Of a DNA stretch of 64,000 nt, positions 1 through 12,013 are shown piece by piece (positions within the stretch are counted from its first letter, which is position 1; every line of letters starts with the position of its first letter). The DNA comes from Trichodelitschia bisporula. Taxonomy: Eukaryota > Ascomycota > Dothideomycetes > Phaeotrichales > Phaeotrichaceae. The stretch is taken from NCBI GenBank assembly GCA_010356995.1, contig ML996699.1, forward strand, positions 403,697 through 467,696, in the 5' to 3' direction. The notes under the pieces are model-generated. The model worked only from the letters and a program-made list of their open reading frames with translations, was not told the DNA's origin and ran no database searches. The position numbers and the translations under genes are program-made.

Positions 1-2820
1 GTCAACTGAACTCGAACTCTCCTTCGGGGATGTCCTCTCAACATCACGTTCCCGTATCTTAGCGTCATGGTCCTCGTTCCAATCGTCATCTTCCGGAGAA
101 GTAGGAGAGTCGGGTAGATCAAGGATACTACCGGACGGAGCTGACTTGCGGTAGGCCGTACTAGCTAAGACACGGCTGCGCTTGGGAATCGGAGCCTCGA
201 GCTTGTCTTCGCGTACGGAAATCGGAGTCTCCTCCATGGGTGTCCTTTCAACACCCTGGGCCGGAGGGGCAGGAGGATCAGGTTGATCAAGGACACCACC
301 GGACAGAGCTGACTTGCGGGCAGCCCCCAATCTTTTGAAGTACTCTCTACCTGATATTCCGGGAGGGCGGGTGCGCTTGCTGGGCGGAGCCTCAGATTTA
401 TCCAGGACCTCACCGGGTCGAACCGACTCGTGGTACGCATTCATGGCTTCGTTGTACCTGAAGTCGTGGTTGTGCGTGGAATGCGGAGTCTCCTGCCGGG
501 GTGTCCTCTCATCATCATGACCCGGACACTCATCACCATGTTCTGGACAAGGAGGAGAATCGGGTAGATCAAGGACACCACCGGACGTAGCTGACTTGCG
601 TATAGCCCTCATTTTCAGAGAACAGTCTGGATTTGATGTTGCGGGAAAGCGGATACCCTTGCTGGGCGGAGCCTCTAACCTTTTCCCAGGCCGTCGATGT
701 GATAGCACGTTCTCCTGAGGTTCTCCGGGCTGTTAGCATAAACTGCTTGGCTTCATATAGGCTAGGGGCTTACCTGCTCCCTGCGGCGTACCCGATATTG
801 TCGCATCGTCATCGACGAAACCGTAGCCTTGGGCGGGCCCTAAAATATCGCGCAGGGACGGGATCAGATATCGCGGATGCGGACACCACTCGTCTCCTAG
901 GCTAGCTGCTACCTCCTCCGCATCCGGCGCGGCGCCTTCCCAGCCGGCCTCAAGCCACGTGATTGCCAGGTTAACGTCGCCGACCTGGAATGCCTCAAGG
1001 AGTGGCCGCCCGCGGCCCCCGTCTCGCAACAAGCCGCTCTTCCTCCGGTCTAGAAAGGCGCGCGCAAGGGAGCCAAGGACTTCCGACTCGCTGCGGTGAT
1101 CCAATAGGGAGAGGCGGGCAAGGCGGGCGAGGCGCTTAAGCAATGTGCTCGACGGTTTCCCCTCCGGCCGCTGAACTAGGGCGGTTGGGTCGAGGAGGAG
1201 GCTGCTAAGTCTCTTGTAGCCGGTGTCGCGTATCGTCTTCATGTCTCGCCTCCACCGGGCGTCTGTGATGCGCTCGTCACTGCGGTGATTCTTTAGTTCC
1301 CCCACGGTCGCGTCCTCCAGGTGTGTTCTCTCAACATCCGGGATCGGAGGCGTAGGAGGAGCAGGATGCTCAGGAATACTATAGGACGGAGCATCATGAT
1401 TGAAGATACCGCCGGGCGGGGCAGGATGATCTAGGACACCACTGGACGGAGCAGGGTAATTATGAACACCACCAGACGGAACAGGATAATTAAAGACCCC
1501 ACCGGACGGGGCAGGATAGTCAGGAACACCACCGGCCGGAACAGGATGATCACGAACACCACCGGACGGAGCTGACTCGCGGTGGGCCTTACTGGCTAGG
1601 AGACGGTAGCGCTCTGGGACTGGAGCTTCGAGCACGTCTTCGTGTACGGAAATCGGTGTCTCCTCCGGGTGTCTCCTATCAACATCCTGGGCCGGGGGAG
1701 TAGGAGAAGCAGGTTGATCAAGGATACTACTGGACGGAGCAGACTTGCGGGCAGCCTTTGAGGCAAAGCCAATCCTTGGTTTGCTGATACGGGCGCGTTT
1801 GGGGTTCGGAGCCTCGAGCTCGCCTTCGTATCCGGAAACCGCCTCTGGGGCTGTCGACTCAACATGTTGGGCCGAAGAGGTGGTAGAATCAGGTTGATCG
1901 AGGCCTTGGACACCACAGAACAGAGCTGACTGGCGGGCTGACTTATTGGCCACAAACTTCGATGCTGAGCCTGGAACACTGGGGCGCTTGCCGTTCGAAG
2001 CGTCGAGCTCGTCTCCGTTTATGGAAGCTGGCTGATTGTTCCGCACAACTCTGGCCCACTCTTCCCATGTCTTCGGAGTAATCTCGTCCATAGCAGGCGG
2101 TGAGAAAACGGATCCTTCGACAGCTCGCTCGGCGTTGTTGCGGGCGGCGGCGCGGAAATTCTTCAACATCCGGTGCAGTTTGTTCCGGATGGTACCCGTA
2201 CTGCGGGACGGGAGCTGCTTCGCTATTTCCGGGAACGTCATACCCTTGGCACGACTATTGATGATGATGGCACATTCCTCATCAGTGAAGAGGGGCATTT
2301 TTTCAGGGCTGAGGGGGGTTTGGTCCTCAATGCCAGTATTGTCGCTGTTGTCTCCGGCGAAAGGAGCACTAGTAGGAGCACGGGATGGCGATTCAGTGTG
2401 ATTCCCGTCCAGCCTCGATGAAAATGGGGGGTTCCCGTTGCTATCCGAAGGTGAATTCAACTCATACAGATCGCGGCGGCGCTTGTTTGACGGTCGTGCC
2501 GGTGATACGTCGGGATCGGCAAGGTCCTCGACGCTTGGCCGGAGCAGCATACTCGGCCGTATAAGCTTGCCCGTTGATACCCGCGATCCGGAGATTTCGC
2601 CCGCATTGGACCGCGCTGACAACTTGTTCGATGGCGTATGCTGAGTACGAGAGGACTTGAGTAACATTGCGGATTCGGCGGCAGAGGGTAGTTTAGGAGT
2701 GACAGCTTCGCTAGTCGTGCCTCCCACAACTTCAGCACCGGGCAGCCACCCCTGAGCTCGCTTGCCAGGTGTACTGCCCAGGGAGCCGAAGCTGTTGCGT
2801 CCGTGATGCTCACGTGCCAT
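1..2820 (-). CDS. SANT/Myb-like repeat-rich protein, 3' end outside window (partial)
   Basis: The reading frame starts at ATG 2820. A SANT/Myb-like helix-turn-helix lies at about residues 176-222 (LFTDEECAIIINSRAKG, then an EIAKQLPSRS segment), which suggests DNA or chromatin binding in the nucleus; basic clusters such as NKRRR (near residue 114) could be import signals. The rest is disordered: long units built on KSAPSGGVLDQP...EETPISV...LEAPxPKR, plus seven 10-residue units. The frame meets a TAA at 733-735, but reopens in the same frame and stays open to base 1 with more of the same units. A donor GTAAGC starts at 773 and an acceptor TAG ends at 675; this 99-bp intron would remove the TAA and keep frame, giving exons 774-2820 and <1-674. 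That join is inference; without it the protein is 695 aa. No known orthologue recognised. Confidence 0.6.
1361..1570 (-). repeat. Seven tandem 30-bp units coding for a Pro/Gly decapeptide
   Basis: Seven consecutive 30-bp units (for example GCAGGATGATCTAGGACACC at 1421-1440, first 20 bases of a unit) lie inside the SANT-like gene. They encode a degenerate decapeptide of the form PAPSGGVxxY/H on the minus strand. Unit length is a multiple of three, so copy-number change keeps the frame. Confidence 0.85.
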
Positions 2821-3265
2821 GGAAGGAACGGAGCAGACGACGTTGTACGCGGTCCAGGGTTAGGGTTAATCGGGTGGTTGGGAAGACGAAAAGATAATGA
2901 AGCTCGTAGTCGAAGAAAGATGTTGTGAAATTGTGGGCGTTAGAGGTTCGGCAAATAGCGTAGATGGCAACAGTGATCAGTTCGACAGGATGATATTGCT
3001 GGTCGGGCGGAGGGGGGGATGGTTTGCACAAAAGAGAGACAACGTTGGTGGACGCGTAGACGGAACGAGAGCTTTGGCCAGTCCGGCGGGTAAGGCGTTT
3101 GGAATCGCGCTAACAGGGGTAGTTGCGCACGGTTCCCGTGACTGCGGGGCTAGGATTTGGGGAGTGGCGGGGTGAAAGCAGCTACGAGGTACTCCACCAA
3201 AAAGTCCAACATCACCATATCTTGGCCTATAAACTTCTTTAACGTTGGATTCTGGTGTTTTCATC
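2821..3265. other. Divergent promoter region between the SANT-like gene and rrd1
   Basis: About 445 bp separates the two divergent start codons. It holds a telomere-type run AGGGTTAGGGTTA at 2856-2868, close to the start of the SANT-like gene. No TATA box stands out and I see no coding sequence. Confidence 0.5.
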
Positions 3266-4736
3266 ATGCCCGACACTCCTTCTTCTCGGGGTCTACAAGT
3301 CCTCGACCCCGCATCCTTAACATTTACTACTCCTGCGAAAAAGATCCACAATGAAGCCGACGTCGACGTCTGGAAGACCACCGCCGCCTACGCTGACATC
3401 CTCACCTTCCTGCACCTCCTCAATGCCGCCATGTTTCCGCATATAGAGCCTGGAGCGTCCGCAAATGTCCAATACTGGGAGCTCGACAGTCCCGCGGTGC
3501 CTCTCTCCTCGCCCGTCCTGCAGCTCCAAGCCCTCCTTGCCGCCCTCGATGAGCTTATCGCTTCTGCTCCACCCGCCACTGGCCCGCGCCGCTTTGGCAA
3601 CGTCGCCTTCCGCGTGTGGTATAAGCTTGCGGAGGATAAGCTTGATGAGCTGCTGGATACACACGTGCCGAAGCCGGCTCTGGCAGCACGCGTCGAGCTG
3701 CGCTCATATCTGCTAGGGAGTTTCGGGAGCGCACAGCGGCTGGACTACGGGACGGGCCACGAGTTGAGCTTCTTGGCTTTTCTCGGGGGTCTATGGAAGA
3801 TGGGCGTGTTTGAGACGGGGACAAACGGGATAGAGGAGCGGGGAATCGTGCTGGGGGTTATCGAGCCGTGAGTCGTACCACTTCATGTTCGCCCTGTCTA
3901 ATCCCCGTCACAGCTACCTCCGCCTCATCCGCCGCCTCATCCTAACCTACAATCTCGAGCCTGCAGGCTCCCACGGCGTCTGGGGTCTAGACGACCACTC
4001 CTTCCTCCCCTACATCTTCGGCTCCGCCCAGCTCAGCCCCCCCGTAAGCGACCTGTTCCACCTCCCAACCGAAGGCTCCGCGTCCAACGCCCCCGATCCC
4101 CCCGATGTCACAAAGAAACCCGTCGTCGAGCGTGAGCGCACCCGCAACATGTACTTCAGCGCCATCGGCTTCATCAACGACGTCAAGCGCGGGCCCTTCT
4201 GGGAACACAGCCCGATCCTGTTCGATATCTCGGGCGTCAAGGCGGGGTGGGCGAAGATTAATATCGGAATGATGAAGATGTATGCTGCGGAGGTTCTTGC
4301 TAAGTTTCCGGTTATCCAACACTTTCCTTTCGGAGCCTTGTTTTCTTGGGAGCGTGCACCGGGTCTGCCTCCTGCACCGGAGTATTCGAACCCGGCGCCG
4401 ATGGCGAGGCCGACTGCGACGCAAGCTGGTGCTGGGACTGCTGCACCGTGGACCGCTGCTGGATCTCAGGGAGCCTCGGCGCGCATGCCGCCTCCCCCTC
4501 AGGCTGGAACGGGAACAGCTGCGCCATGGGCTGCAGCTGGATCACAGGCTGCCTCGGCGCGCATGCCTCCTCCCCAGGCTGGTAGAGGAACAGCTGCTCC
4601 ATGGGCTTCGACGGGCTCACAGGGCGCGTCGGCGCGTATGCCGCCTCCGACCGGGACACGGGCACCGTTCACATCAACAACGCGGGCTCCCATGGGACCG
4701 CCTGATTTTGGAGGAGAGCATGGGACTGGACCTTGA
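3266..4736 (+). CDS. rrd1: Serine/threonine phosphatase 2A activator (PTPA family), Rrd1 type
   Basis: A peptidyl-prolyl isomerase/chaperone-like factor that activates PP2A-type phosphatase catalytic subunits. Two exons, 3266-3867 and 3914-4736, flank a 46-bp intron (GTGAGT...CTAAT...CAG) and give 474 aa. PTPA family blocks appear in order: [46 protein letters not shown] across the splice junction, then [15 protein letters not shown] and [11 protein letters not shown] chose ATG 3266 because the seven codons above it have no ATG. The length and a Pro/Ala-rich tail fit the fungal Rrd1 branch better than the shorter Rrd2. The tail holds three near-identical repeats. Very likely correct; the choice between Rrd1 and Rrd2 rests on the tail. 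Confidence 0.95.
4423..4660 (+). repeat. Three imperfect repeats in the rrd1 tail (about 26 residues each)
   Basis: The C-terminal tail contains three copies of a unit reading G[22 protein letters not shown]. The nucleotide copies (for example GCTGGATCTCAGGGAGCCTC, 4459-4478) are similar enough to suggest recent internal duplication. This segment is outside the PTPA fold and probably disordered. Confidence 0.8.
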
Positions 4737-5176
4737 ATTGACGATTGTTTTACGATACAAAAGCTGGGATAGAGCGGGTTCATAAGAAAGGCGTCGGGAT
4801 ATCCGCTGTACGTATGACCACGGGCATTAAGGTTAGATGGACTGGAGTTCAAGGCGTCGTAGCCTTACATACGTGTAGGGGCTAATCAAGTGAATAGAAA
4901 AGGACCGTGGTGCTCTGCGGCTCAAGTTTTCCTGCTCCTTCTCGTCCTCAACCCTAACCCTGACAGGCCTGTCCAGCCAAACCTCCACCCGGCATCAAAA
5001 CCAAGTATGCATCTATTACGAACCAAAATGACCACCCAATCTCGTACACAAAGACATCAAGAAAAGAAGGAAAAAGCGGACGTCGACCAGGTCCAGTCCA
5101 ATCCCAACGCCCATACAAGTCCATCGCGCACGCAAAGCAGCAGTCCGTCCACCCATTTTCACCCCATATGCTCCCT
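4737..5176. other. Intergenic region between convergent genes
   Basis: 440 bp between the 3' ends of rrd1 and the membrane protein gene. It holds the second telomere-like run, AACCCTAACCCTGA at 4950-4963. No gene seen. Confidence 0.5.
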
Positions 5177-6834
5177 CTAATCCACATCCGTAACCGCAAC
5201 CACAGGAATTGGCATCGCATACACCCCACCCCCCTTAGCCCCAAAGACCGTAACATCCCCAAACTCGACCTTCTTCGGCGACTCAGGCTTGTGCCCGCCG
5301 GTCCCGTTGCCGTTGATTAGGATCCCGTTCCCGTTCTCGGCCGGCGGGGTGGGATGTCCATTCGCATGGCCATTCGCCCCGTCTGCGTCCTTCTCGATGT
5401 GGCCGTTCGTCATCGTCCCTCCATCTTCGATACTGGGGCTTGGCATCGGGACTGCGATTTCCGGAGGCTCGATCTCAGGCATTTTTCCTTGTTCTGGTCC
5501 CGTTTCGGCTTTACCTCTACTGACGCCGACCCGGGGCAGGATATCCCACCCCCGCATCTCCCCCAGCATACCTACTCCCACCGCCACACAAACCAACCAA
5601 CCCGCCCACCCCGCAGTCGCCAAATGCGGGAAAAGCGCCACGAACGCAAGCACAGCGACCTGCCCCACCATTAGCCTCCAATCATCAATCCCCATCACCC
5701 TACTCACCAACGCCATAACCCTCCCCTCTTCCCTCCCCCCAACCACCCTAACCTTCCCTGCCATCTCCCCTCCCCGCCCAACAGCAAGCACCTTAACACA
5801 CTTCCCCACCGCGCCCACTCTTGCCGCGAGATACTCCCCCTCCACCCTCGCGCCCCCGGCCACGCATTGCAGCTCCTGTGCCTTCGCCGCGAGGTCGGCG
5901 GGGAGGGGGGGCGTGGATAGGGTGCTGAGTTGGGATTCGTGTGTCCTCGCCGCGTAGATGGCGAAGGCGAGGTCGCTGGAGAGGCGGGCGGCGTCGCGGG
6001 CTGTGGCTTCGACGTCTACATTTTGTCCCGGGGGAGTCTGTGAGATTGGGCCGGCGGGACTGGGGTCCGTGAGATCGGTTGGCACGGCGGGCGTACAGGC
6101 CCGGACCTGGCCTTCTAGGTTCTGAACGCGGGTCCGGCTTGCGTCGAGTAGGAAGCGCAGGCGGTCGGTGCGCAGATCGAGCAGCAGAAGGGGCAGGAAC
6201 GCGGTATGCCTTGTCGTCTCGACCGGGGCGTGGATAGCAGCGCGAAGTGTGGAGAGCAACTGCGCCGTTTCCGGCCTGCGCAGACCGTGGAGCAGGGCCG
6301 TTGTTGTACGGTTCGCAGTATGGAGGGTCTGGGCGAGGGAGAAGTGGTAGTTTGTTGTTTGGTAGGTTTGGAGCGTAGTAGAAGTGGGGGTGGCGAGGAG
6401 GTGCGCGTCGTTCCGGCTAAGCGTTTTGAGGTGTGAGGTGGGGAGGGAGAAGGTCGATGCGAGATGGGGGTAGAGGGTGATGGGGAGGGGGAGAGGGAGG
6501 AGCGTGTATGTTCCTTCTGGGATGGTGGGGGAGCGGGGGGTTATTCTGGTTTGTTAGTTGGGTCGTTGAATGAGGGGGGACGCGTACAGGAGCCGGATCC
6601 GCCAACCCTTTGAGCGTGGTGCTGTGTCGGCTAGCCAGGCAGGGATGTCGGCTTGGGAGAGGTCTTTGCGGTCGAGGGTTGCGTGGGCGGGGTTCTGGAT
6701 GGTTAGATGGGGTGAAGAGGGGACGAGAGCTCGTAACCTACGTCTGGAAGCCAAATCTCAACGCCGACGACGACAGGCTCCGGCGCGAAGGTCTTGGGGT
6801 GCCGGCGGAGGCGGGCGGCGTGGTAGTCGTCCAT
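5177..6834 (-). CDS. Uncharacterised membrane protein with a C-terminal two-helix hairpin
   Basis: Three exons on the minus strand: 6742-6834, 6588-6694 and 5177-6545. The introns are 47 bp (GTAGGT...CTAACC...CAG) and 42 bp (GTACGC...CTAAC...CAG), giving 522 aa. The protein starts MDDYHAARLRRHPKTF and has a long alpha-helical middle that could be coiled coil (about 160-330). Near residue 365 it has two hydrophobic stretches back to back, VAVLAFVALFPHLA and GWLVCVAVGVGMLGEM, followed by a polar tail rich in Asn, Gly, Pro and acidic residues. A helical domain ending in a transmembrane hairpin recalls CorA-like or organelle membrane proteins, but I see no GMN motif, so I assign no function. Confidence 0.75.
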
Positions 6835-6847
6835 ATCCGCTGCGTGA

Positions 6848-6914
6848 GTATCAAGGCTCGTCTCTGTGGTGGGTGTATCAAGGCTCGTCTCTGTGGTGGG
6901 TGTATCAAGGCTCG
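6848..6914 (+). repeat. 27-bp tandem repeat, about 2.5 copies
   Basis: Two perfect 27-bp copies and a 13-bp partial third copy starting at 6848, 6875 and 6902; each begins GTATCAAGGCTCGTCTCTGT. It lies just upstream (14 bp) of the start codon of the membrane protein gene, in its presumed 5' UTR or promoter. Confidence 0.9.
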
Positions 6915-8185
6915 AAGCGCTCGAAGCAGGTGAAGTTCAAACTCAAATTCTCAAGATCTCAACGTCGTCTATCCAAACTCAGGAGATTGAAGCTGACAAC
7001 CCAGACGATCAGCGGCACCCGGGCCTAATATCTCCCCCCATTCCCCGCCGCCACGCCCACACTGACACCGTGCAAAGCGAAAATGTCTCGAGGCTACCCC
7101 CCGCCCGTACTCCGGGCGTTGGAGTGACCGGCGGCGATTCGCGCGCGACGTTCCGCGGCGGGGCCGTAGGCCCGGGCGCGGCTTACCACTTGCTTCACTT
7201 GTCGTTCTCGTCAGGACGGGATTGATGTCAATGGGTGGGTTTCGCTGCCCGGCGGCGCGGGTCAGGTTTGCTGGCTACTTGCTTGCCAGCTGCGGCGTCG
7301 ATGCGGACTGAAATGGGGATGGCTATGCAAGGCGTAACGTTTCTCTCGACGAAGCTGGATATGAGGCATGCTGGCCTCGGGAGAAAATGTGCTGGCCGTG
7401 TGTACCGTAGCGGCAGCGGGTGGACGCCACAAGGCGTACCTGTCCCGCTGGGCTGAAACATGCACAAAAGGTCGTGAACGTCGACACACGTCTTCAGGCA
7501 CAACCAACAGACAACGCAGCTGGTCCCCGCAACGGGGCTCTGGGGAACCGAAGATAGATATATGTCGCCTGTTGGCTGCCACCTGGCAAGCACCCGCTGT
7601 GTCGGGGCGGGGACATGTCCGGCGGACTTTGCGGCTGTGCTAATACAGCGGAATGCAATGGGTAGCCGTTGGATGGGCGTGTTTGGCGTTGGCTGCGCGG
7701 GTGAAACACGGCGTCGGAAGGGGGGGGGGGTGATCGCGAGCGGTGATATTCGCTGGATGTGATGGAATGGGACAGGTACGGATGTACTCTGTATGCGTGG
7801 TTACCAGAGCCGCTAAAAAGGTAGTTAAAGAAGCAGCTACTGTAGTAAATAGCAACGACATAACACTCGTCTGCACAGCCCCAGTATCAAACGCTCAACC
7901 AAACAACCATCCCTCATCAATTTCGCCCACATGTCGAATCACCAATTACCCCCGCCCCAGCCTCACCCCAAATACCCGCGCGCCCTATTCGCGCGCCCAG
8001 CCCCAGCCCCCCGCCGCTAGCCGCGCTGTCACACAGGCCACACCCAGCCAGGCCACCACCACGGGACCTCGAGCAGAGCTTCACCACCTTCCACTCACCC
8101 ACCGTCATCCGACAAACCCCATCACCACGTCCCCTCACAACCCAATTATCACCATCACCACCGCCTCGTGCGAAGATCCGGAATC
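6915..8185. other. Intergenic region, no gene seen
   Basis: About 1.3 kb between two divergent genes. Short open frames exist on both strands but none shows a family motif or convincing splice structure. An 11-base G run ends at 7730. The part next to 8185 is C-rich and pyrimidine-rich, as in fungal promoters. Confidence 0.5.
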
Positions 8186-8813
8186 ATGCCCGGCGTCCGT
8201 ACGTCACCCACCTCAATCCCCACATGCTCCACAAATTCGCGCACCCCTACCTAACCCACGCTAACCCCTCCGCACAGCCCCTGACGCGATCAACATCGTG
8301 AAGAAGTCCTTCCGCAGCCTCTTCAAGCGCAAGAAGAAGCCCGCGGCCACAGAGGAGCAAACTGCTGAATCCTCTACTGCACCCACGGCTACCACGACCA
8401 CCGCCCCGACCGCGACCGAGTCCGCTCCCGCCGCGGCCCCCGCTACTGCCCCCGCCGCCGAAGCCGCGAAGACAACCGAAGCGCCGAAGGACACACCCGC
8501 TGCGCCCGCGCCTGCCGCCGCCCCGACCACGGCGCAGCCCGACGCGCCCAAGGACGCAGCTGCGACGGAGGCGCCCAAGGCTGCGGAGAAAGAGGACCCG
8601 GCTGCACCGGCTCCTACCGCCGCTCCCGCTGCGGCGCCACCTGTGTCTCCCGCTACTATCCCAGCTACGGTGACGCTGGAAGCGCCTGTGGCGGAAGCGA
8701 AGCAGTCGACGGCGACGCAGGCGCCTGTGCCGGCGGCTGCGGCTGCTGAACCACCGATGGTGGCGACGAGTGGGCCGTTGGATGATAATCCTGTGCTTGG
8801 GAAGGCGACTTAG
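8186..8813 (+). CDS. Small Ala/Pro-rich protein with basic N-terminus
   Basis: Two exons, 8186-8198 and 8278-8813, with a 79-bp intron (GTACGT...CTAACC/CTAAC...CAG), give 182 aa. The 13-base first exon is inferred: without it the second exon has no ATG near the basic segment. The product starts MPGVPPDAINIVKKSFRS, continues with a Lys/Arg cluster (LFKRKKKP), then turns into a low-complexity Ala/Pro/Thr region with scattered acidic residues and ends DNPVLGKAT. A basic amphipathic start on a disordered tail could bind membranes or nucleic acid, but nothing in the sequence decides this. Not recognised as a named family. Confidence 0.6.
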
Positions 8814-9938
8814 GGGATTGGGAGGAGTGGGATGGGATGGCGGTGCTTTTACTTCTGTCTGGTGGGGCGCGTGTTAGGACCTATACCCGAGCTGGTTTGT
8901 TTGTGATTTGTTCCAGGTGGGGGTTAGGTAATTGATGTCTTTGACGTCTTTGAAGAGTTGAGTGTGTGAGGGTGTGTGCCCGTAAGATTACATGTTGCCT
9001 CATTTAGGTCTTCACACTCGTGACTGCTTTCAAGTCGGCACTGTCTGCCAAATCAAAGGGCCGCCCGTGAAAATCATGACAGCCCTGCGTGGTTCTCTTT
9101 GCGGACAGGGACGGTCCCAACCCTTTGGTGGCCCAAGGACCCTGCCTCTATTCAAGTTTGTCCGTGTGCTGCCCTCGATGCAGACCCAGACGCCCATCCA
9201 GATGTAGACATAAGGCAGCATGGTTATACGTAGTATCAGTGGGGAGCATACGGGTGTACTTCTCTGATGGAAAGACATGACGTAATGTGCTCATGGCCGA
9301 AGAAAGGAACAACGGAAGATATCTGATATTCGTTCCAGAGAGCCTCTTGATTCTCTGCATCACCGACAACATCGACTGGCTGAGCAGAGTCGGCCAGCAG
9401 CACCAATCAGCCCGACAGCAAGCAGAAGCTAGGCCGGCTGCATGCATAAGCTCTGCTGGTCTGGGCAAACAAAACACCAAAGACGCCTATCCAAGTGTCG
9501 AATTGGCGGGATTTGTTCATTGGGATTGATATAAAGTGTGTACAAAGAAGGTGCTGCAACTGCAAACTGCACGTGCGAGTCCGAGTAAGAAGGCGCCACA
9601 TCACGGGCGGCGGCGGCACGGCAGTGTGATGATGATCCGCCGCTTGCTGGGGAGAGGGGAGATGAGCAGCGCGGGGAATACTGGTTTACTTCTGCACCTC
9701 TACATTCTGATGCCATTTTGAATCTCCCTTGCTTTACTCCTCGACTTGCTGCTCTATCTACTGGTCCCTAGCAAATTGAGACACAACCTTACCCTTCACC
9801 TCGATTCACTCACCCTTTTAACGTCACATCACCATGATCTTGCGGAGCTGAGCTGCGCTTCCTCTTCTCCAGCACCCATCGTTTCACCGCTCTCCAGCAC
9901 TCCCTTACGTAGACCCATTTCGCACAAGTAACCTCACG
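8814..9938. other. Intergenic region upstream of iks1
   Basis: About 1.1 kb without a convincing gene. The last 200 bp before the iks1 start is rich in CT tracts (for example CTTCCTCTTCTCCAGC), typical of fungal 5' UTRs. Confidence 0.5.
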
Positions 9939-12013
9939 ATGGACGACGACGGTGGCGGCGAGCCCATCCAGCGCACATTGTCGCTTGTGCCATACGTTCC
10001 CGACCAGTCGCGCGAGATCGTGCTGTGAGCTCCTTCCATCCGTTTGACCATCCGGACGCTCCTAACTTATCCACCAGTCGTCATAATTCCACCGTTGTGG
10101 TCTACGACGAAGATAGTAAACAGCTCTCCCTGCGCGATGCCTCACGCTCCTCCGTCGAACTCACCCGCTGCCCAACTTGCAACCGACCCTACCACAACGC
10201 TCCTCCGCCCGCTTCACGCCGCGACCCCAGCCCTCCATCGCCAGATGAAGAATCCCCGCATGGACACGCACATTATATGGATCCCTCGTATTTTCGCCTT
10301 CTGAGTCAAGCGACCGCTGAGGATCGCGCAGCATCACCGAGGCGCAGACTGGGAGAGACAGAACGCACGGCCACTCCAGTAGAGAACAACCACAGACAAC
10401 CCCAGGCGCATGGGATATCGGCGACGGCATTCAGCCAGGGCTATTTCAACCGGTTTTTTGTTGAAGAAAAAGAGCTGGGAAAGGGAGGCAAAGGTGTGGT
10501 GTTACTCGTGAAGCACGTCCTCGATGGAGTCTCGCTGGGCCATTTCGCCTGCAAGAGGGTGACGGTTGGAGATAATCACGAATGGTTGGAGAAGGTGCTG
10601 CAAGAGGTGCAGTTGCTGCAGACACTTGCACACCAGAATCTCGTCTCGTATCGGCACGTCTGGCTGGAGAATTACCAGGCCAACAGCTTCGTGCCCAGCG
10701 TGCCCTGCGCTTTCATTCTGCAGCAGTTCTGTAATGCCGGCGACCTCGCTCAATACGTTTTAGAGCCGGCCAAAATGACCGTTACAACCGAGGAGCTGAA
10801 AGAGCGTATACGACGCCGGTCCAAAAACCAGCCAGAGCCGCCAGTCGATCTGCATGCGCCGCGTCGTATGCAGTTCGAAGAAGTGTTCTCCTTCTTCAAG
10901 GACATTACATCCGGGCTGCACCACTTGCACGCCCATGGGTACATCCACCGAGACTTGAAACCCAGCAATTGTCTCCTGCATGCCGAGAACCACAAAATCC
11001 GCGTGTTGGTCAGTGACTTTGGCGAAGTGCAACTCGCGGGCAACGCACGGCGCTCTACAGGCGCAACAGGCACGATCTCGTACTGTGCACCAGAAGTCCT
11101 CCGCCGCGAGACGCCCTCAGGTTCCTACGGCAACTTCACCACCAAGTCCGACGTCTTCTCCCTCGGCATGATTGTCTACTTCATGTGCTTCGCCAAGCTC
11201 CCCTACTCTAATGCCGACGCCATCAACGAAGAACGGGAAGACATCGACACATTGCGCACCGAAATCGCCGCATGGGCGGGTTTTGACGACGGCCGGCATG
11301 CACGCGAGGACCTCCCCGACCGGCTATACAAGTTCCTGAAGCGGCTCCTCGCCATCGACCCGGCCGCGCGACCCAGCACCGAAGATATCCTGAACGGCAT
11401 CCGCGCGGGCTCAGCCCTCGAAGATCTCGACGACGAAGTGCCCCACCCTAACATCCTCGACTCCCTCCGCTCGCGCATTCAGTCTGTCGACTCGTCACCT
11501 CGCTCACCCTCGCCGGCGGTGGCCCGCAAGCGCCCCGCTCGTGCACGCCAGAACTTTTATCCTACCACGTCGCGCTCGCCCGATGCTGAGCGCCACAGCT
11601 CCCCGTTGTCTAGCTCACCGCCCAAGGCGACCCCCGCGCCCGTCGCGGCCGTGGTGCCCGTGCGGAAGCGTACCGACAGCGGTGCGCGTAGCCCGCGGAG
11701 TATACCCGCGCCGCTCGCACTGCCGCCGCCCGAGGGCGTGCTGCAGCTTTACCAGATAGTGCGGAACCCGATGTTTGCCGCTATGCTGCGGATTTCCTTC
11801 CTTCTGATCAAGTACGTGACACTCACGGGTCCCTGCCACCCGTTTGGTACGCGGGGCGTGGCGGCGTATCCATTGCTTGTGCTGGCCGGGTTGGATTTTG
11901 TAGGCCGTTGGGAGGCGGGGAGGAGTCTTGGGCTGTTGGCAATTCATTTGATTCTTGTGGGTTTAATTGGACGGGGAGGGTGGCTTTGTGAGGGGGGTGG
12001 GCCGGCATGGTGA
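9939..12013 (+). CDS. iks1: Serine/threonine protein kinase, Iks1 family
   Basis: Two exons, 9939-10024 and 10078-12013, with a 53-bp intron (GTGAGC...CTAAC...CAG), give 673 aa. The N-terminus (SLVPYVPDQSREIVLRHN) and the Cys pair CPTCNRPYH fit fungal Iks1 kinases. Kinase landmarks are complete: glycine loop LGKGGKGVVL (about 162-171), invariant Lys in FACKRV (188), catalytic HRDLKPSN (Asp 321), DFG (342) and GTISYCAPEVL. The region after the kinase domain is Ser/Pro/Arg-rich, and the last 80 residues hold hydrophobic stretches (MLRISFLLIKYVTL, LAIHLILVGLIG) that look like membrane anchors, as in yeast Iks1. An active kinase is expected; its substrates are not known from the sequence. Confidence 0.92.

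Noticed and set aside
7743-8264. 173-codon plus-strand frame overlapping the first exon of the Ala/Pro-rich gene
   Set aside because: Pro/His/Thr low complexity in a C-rich promoter, no ATG context or motif.
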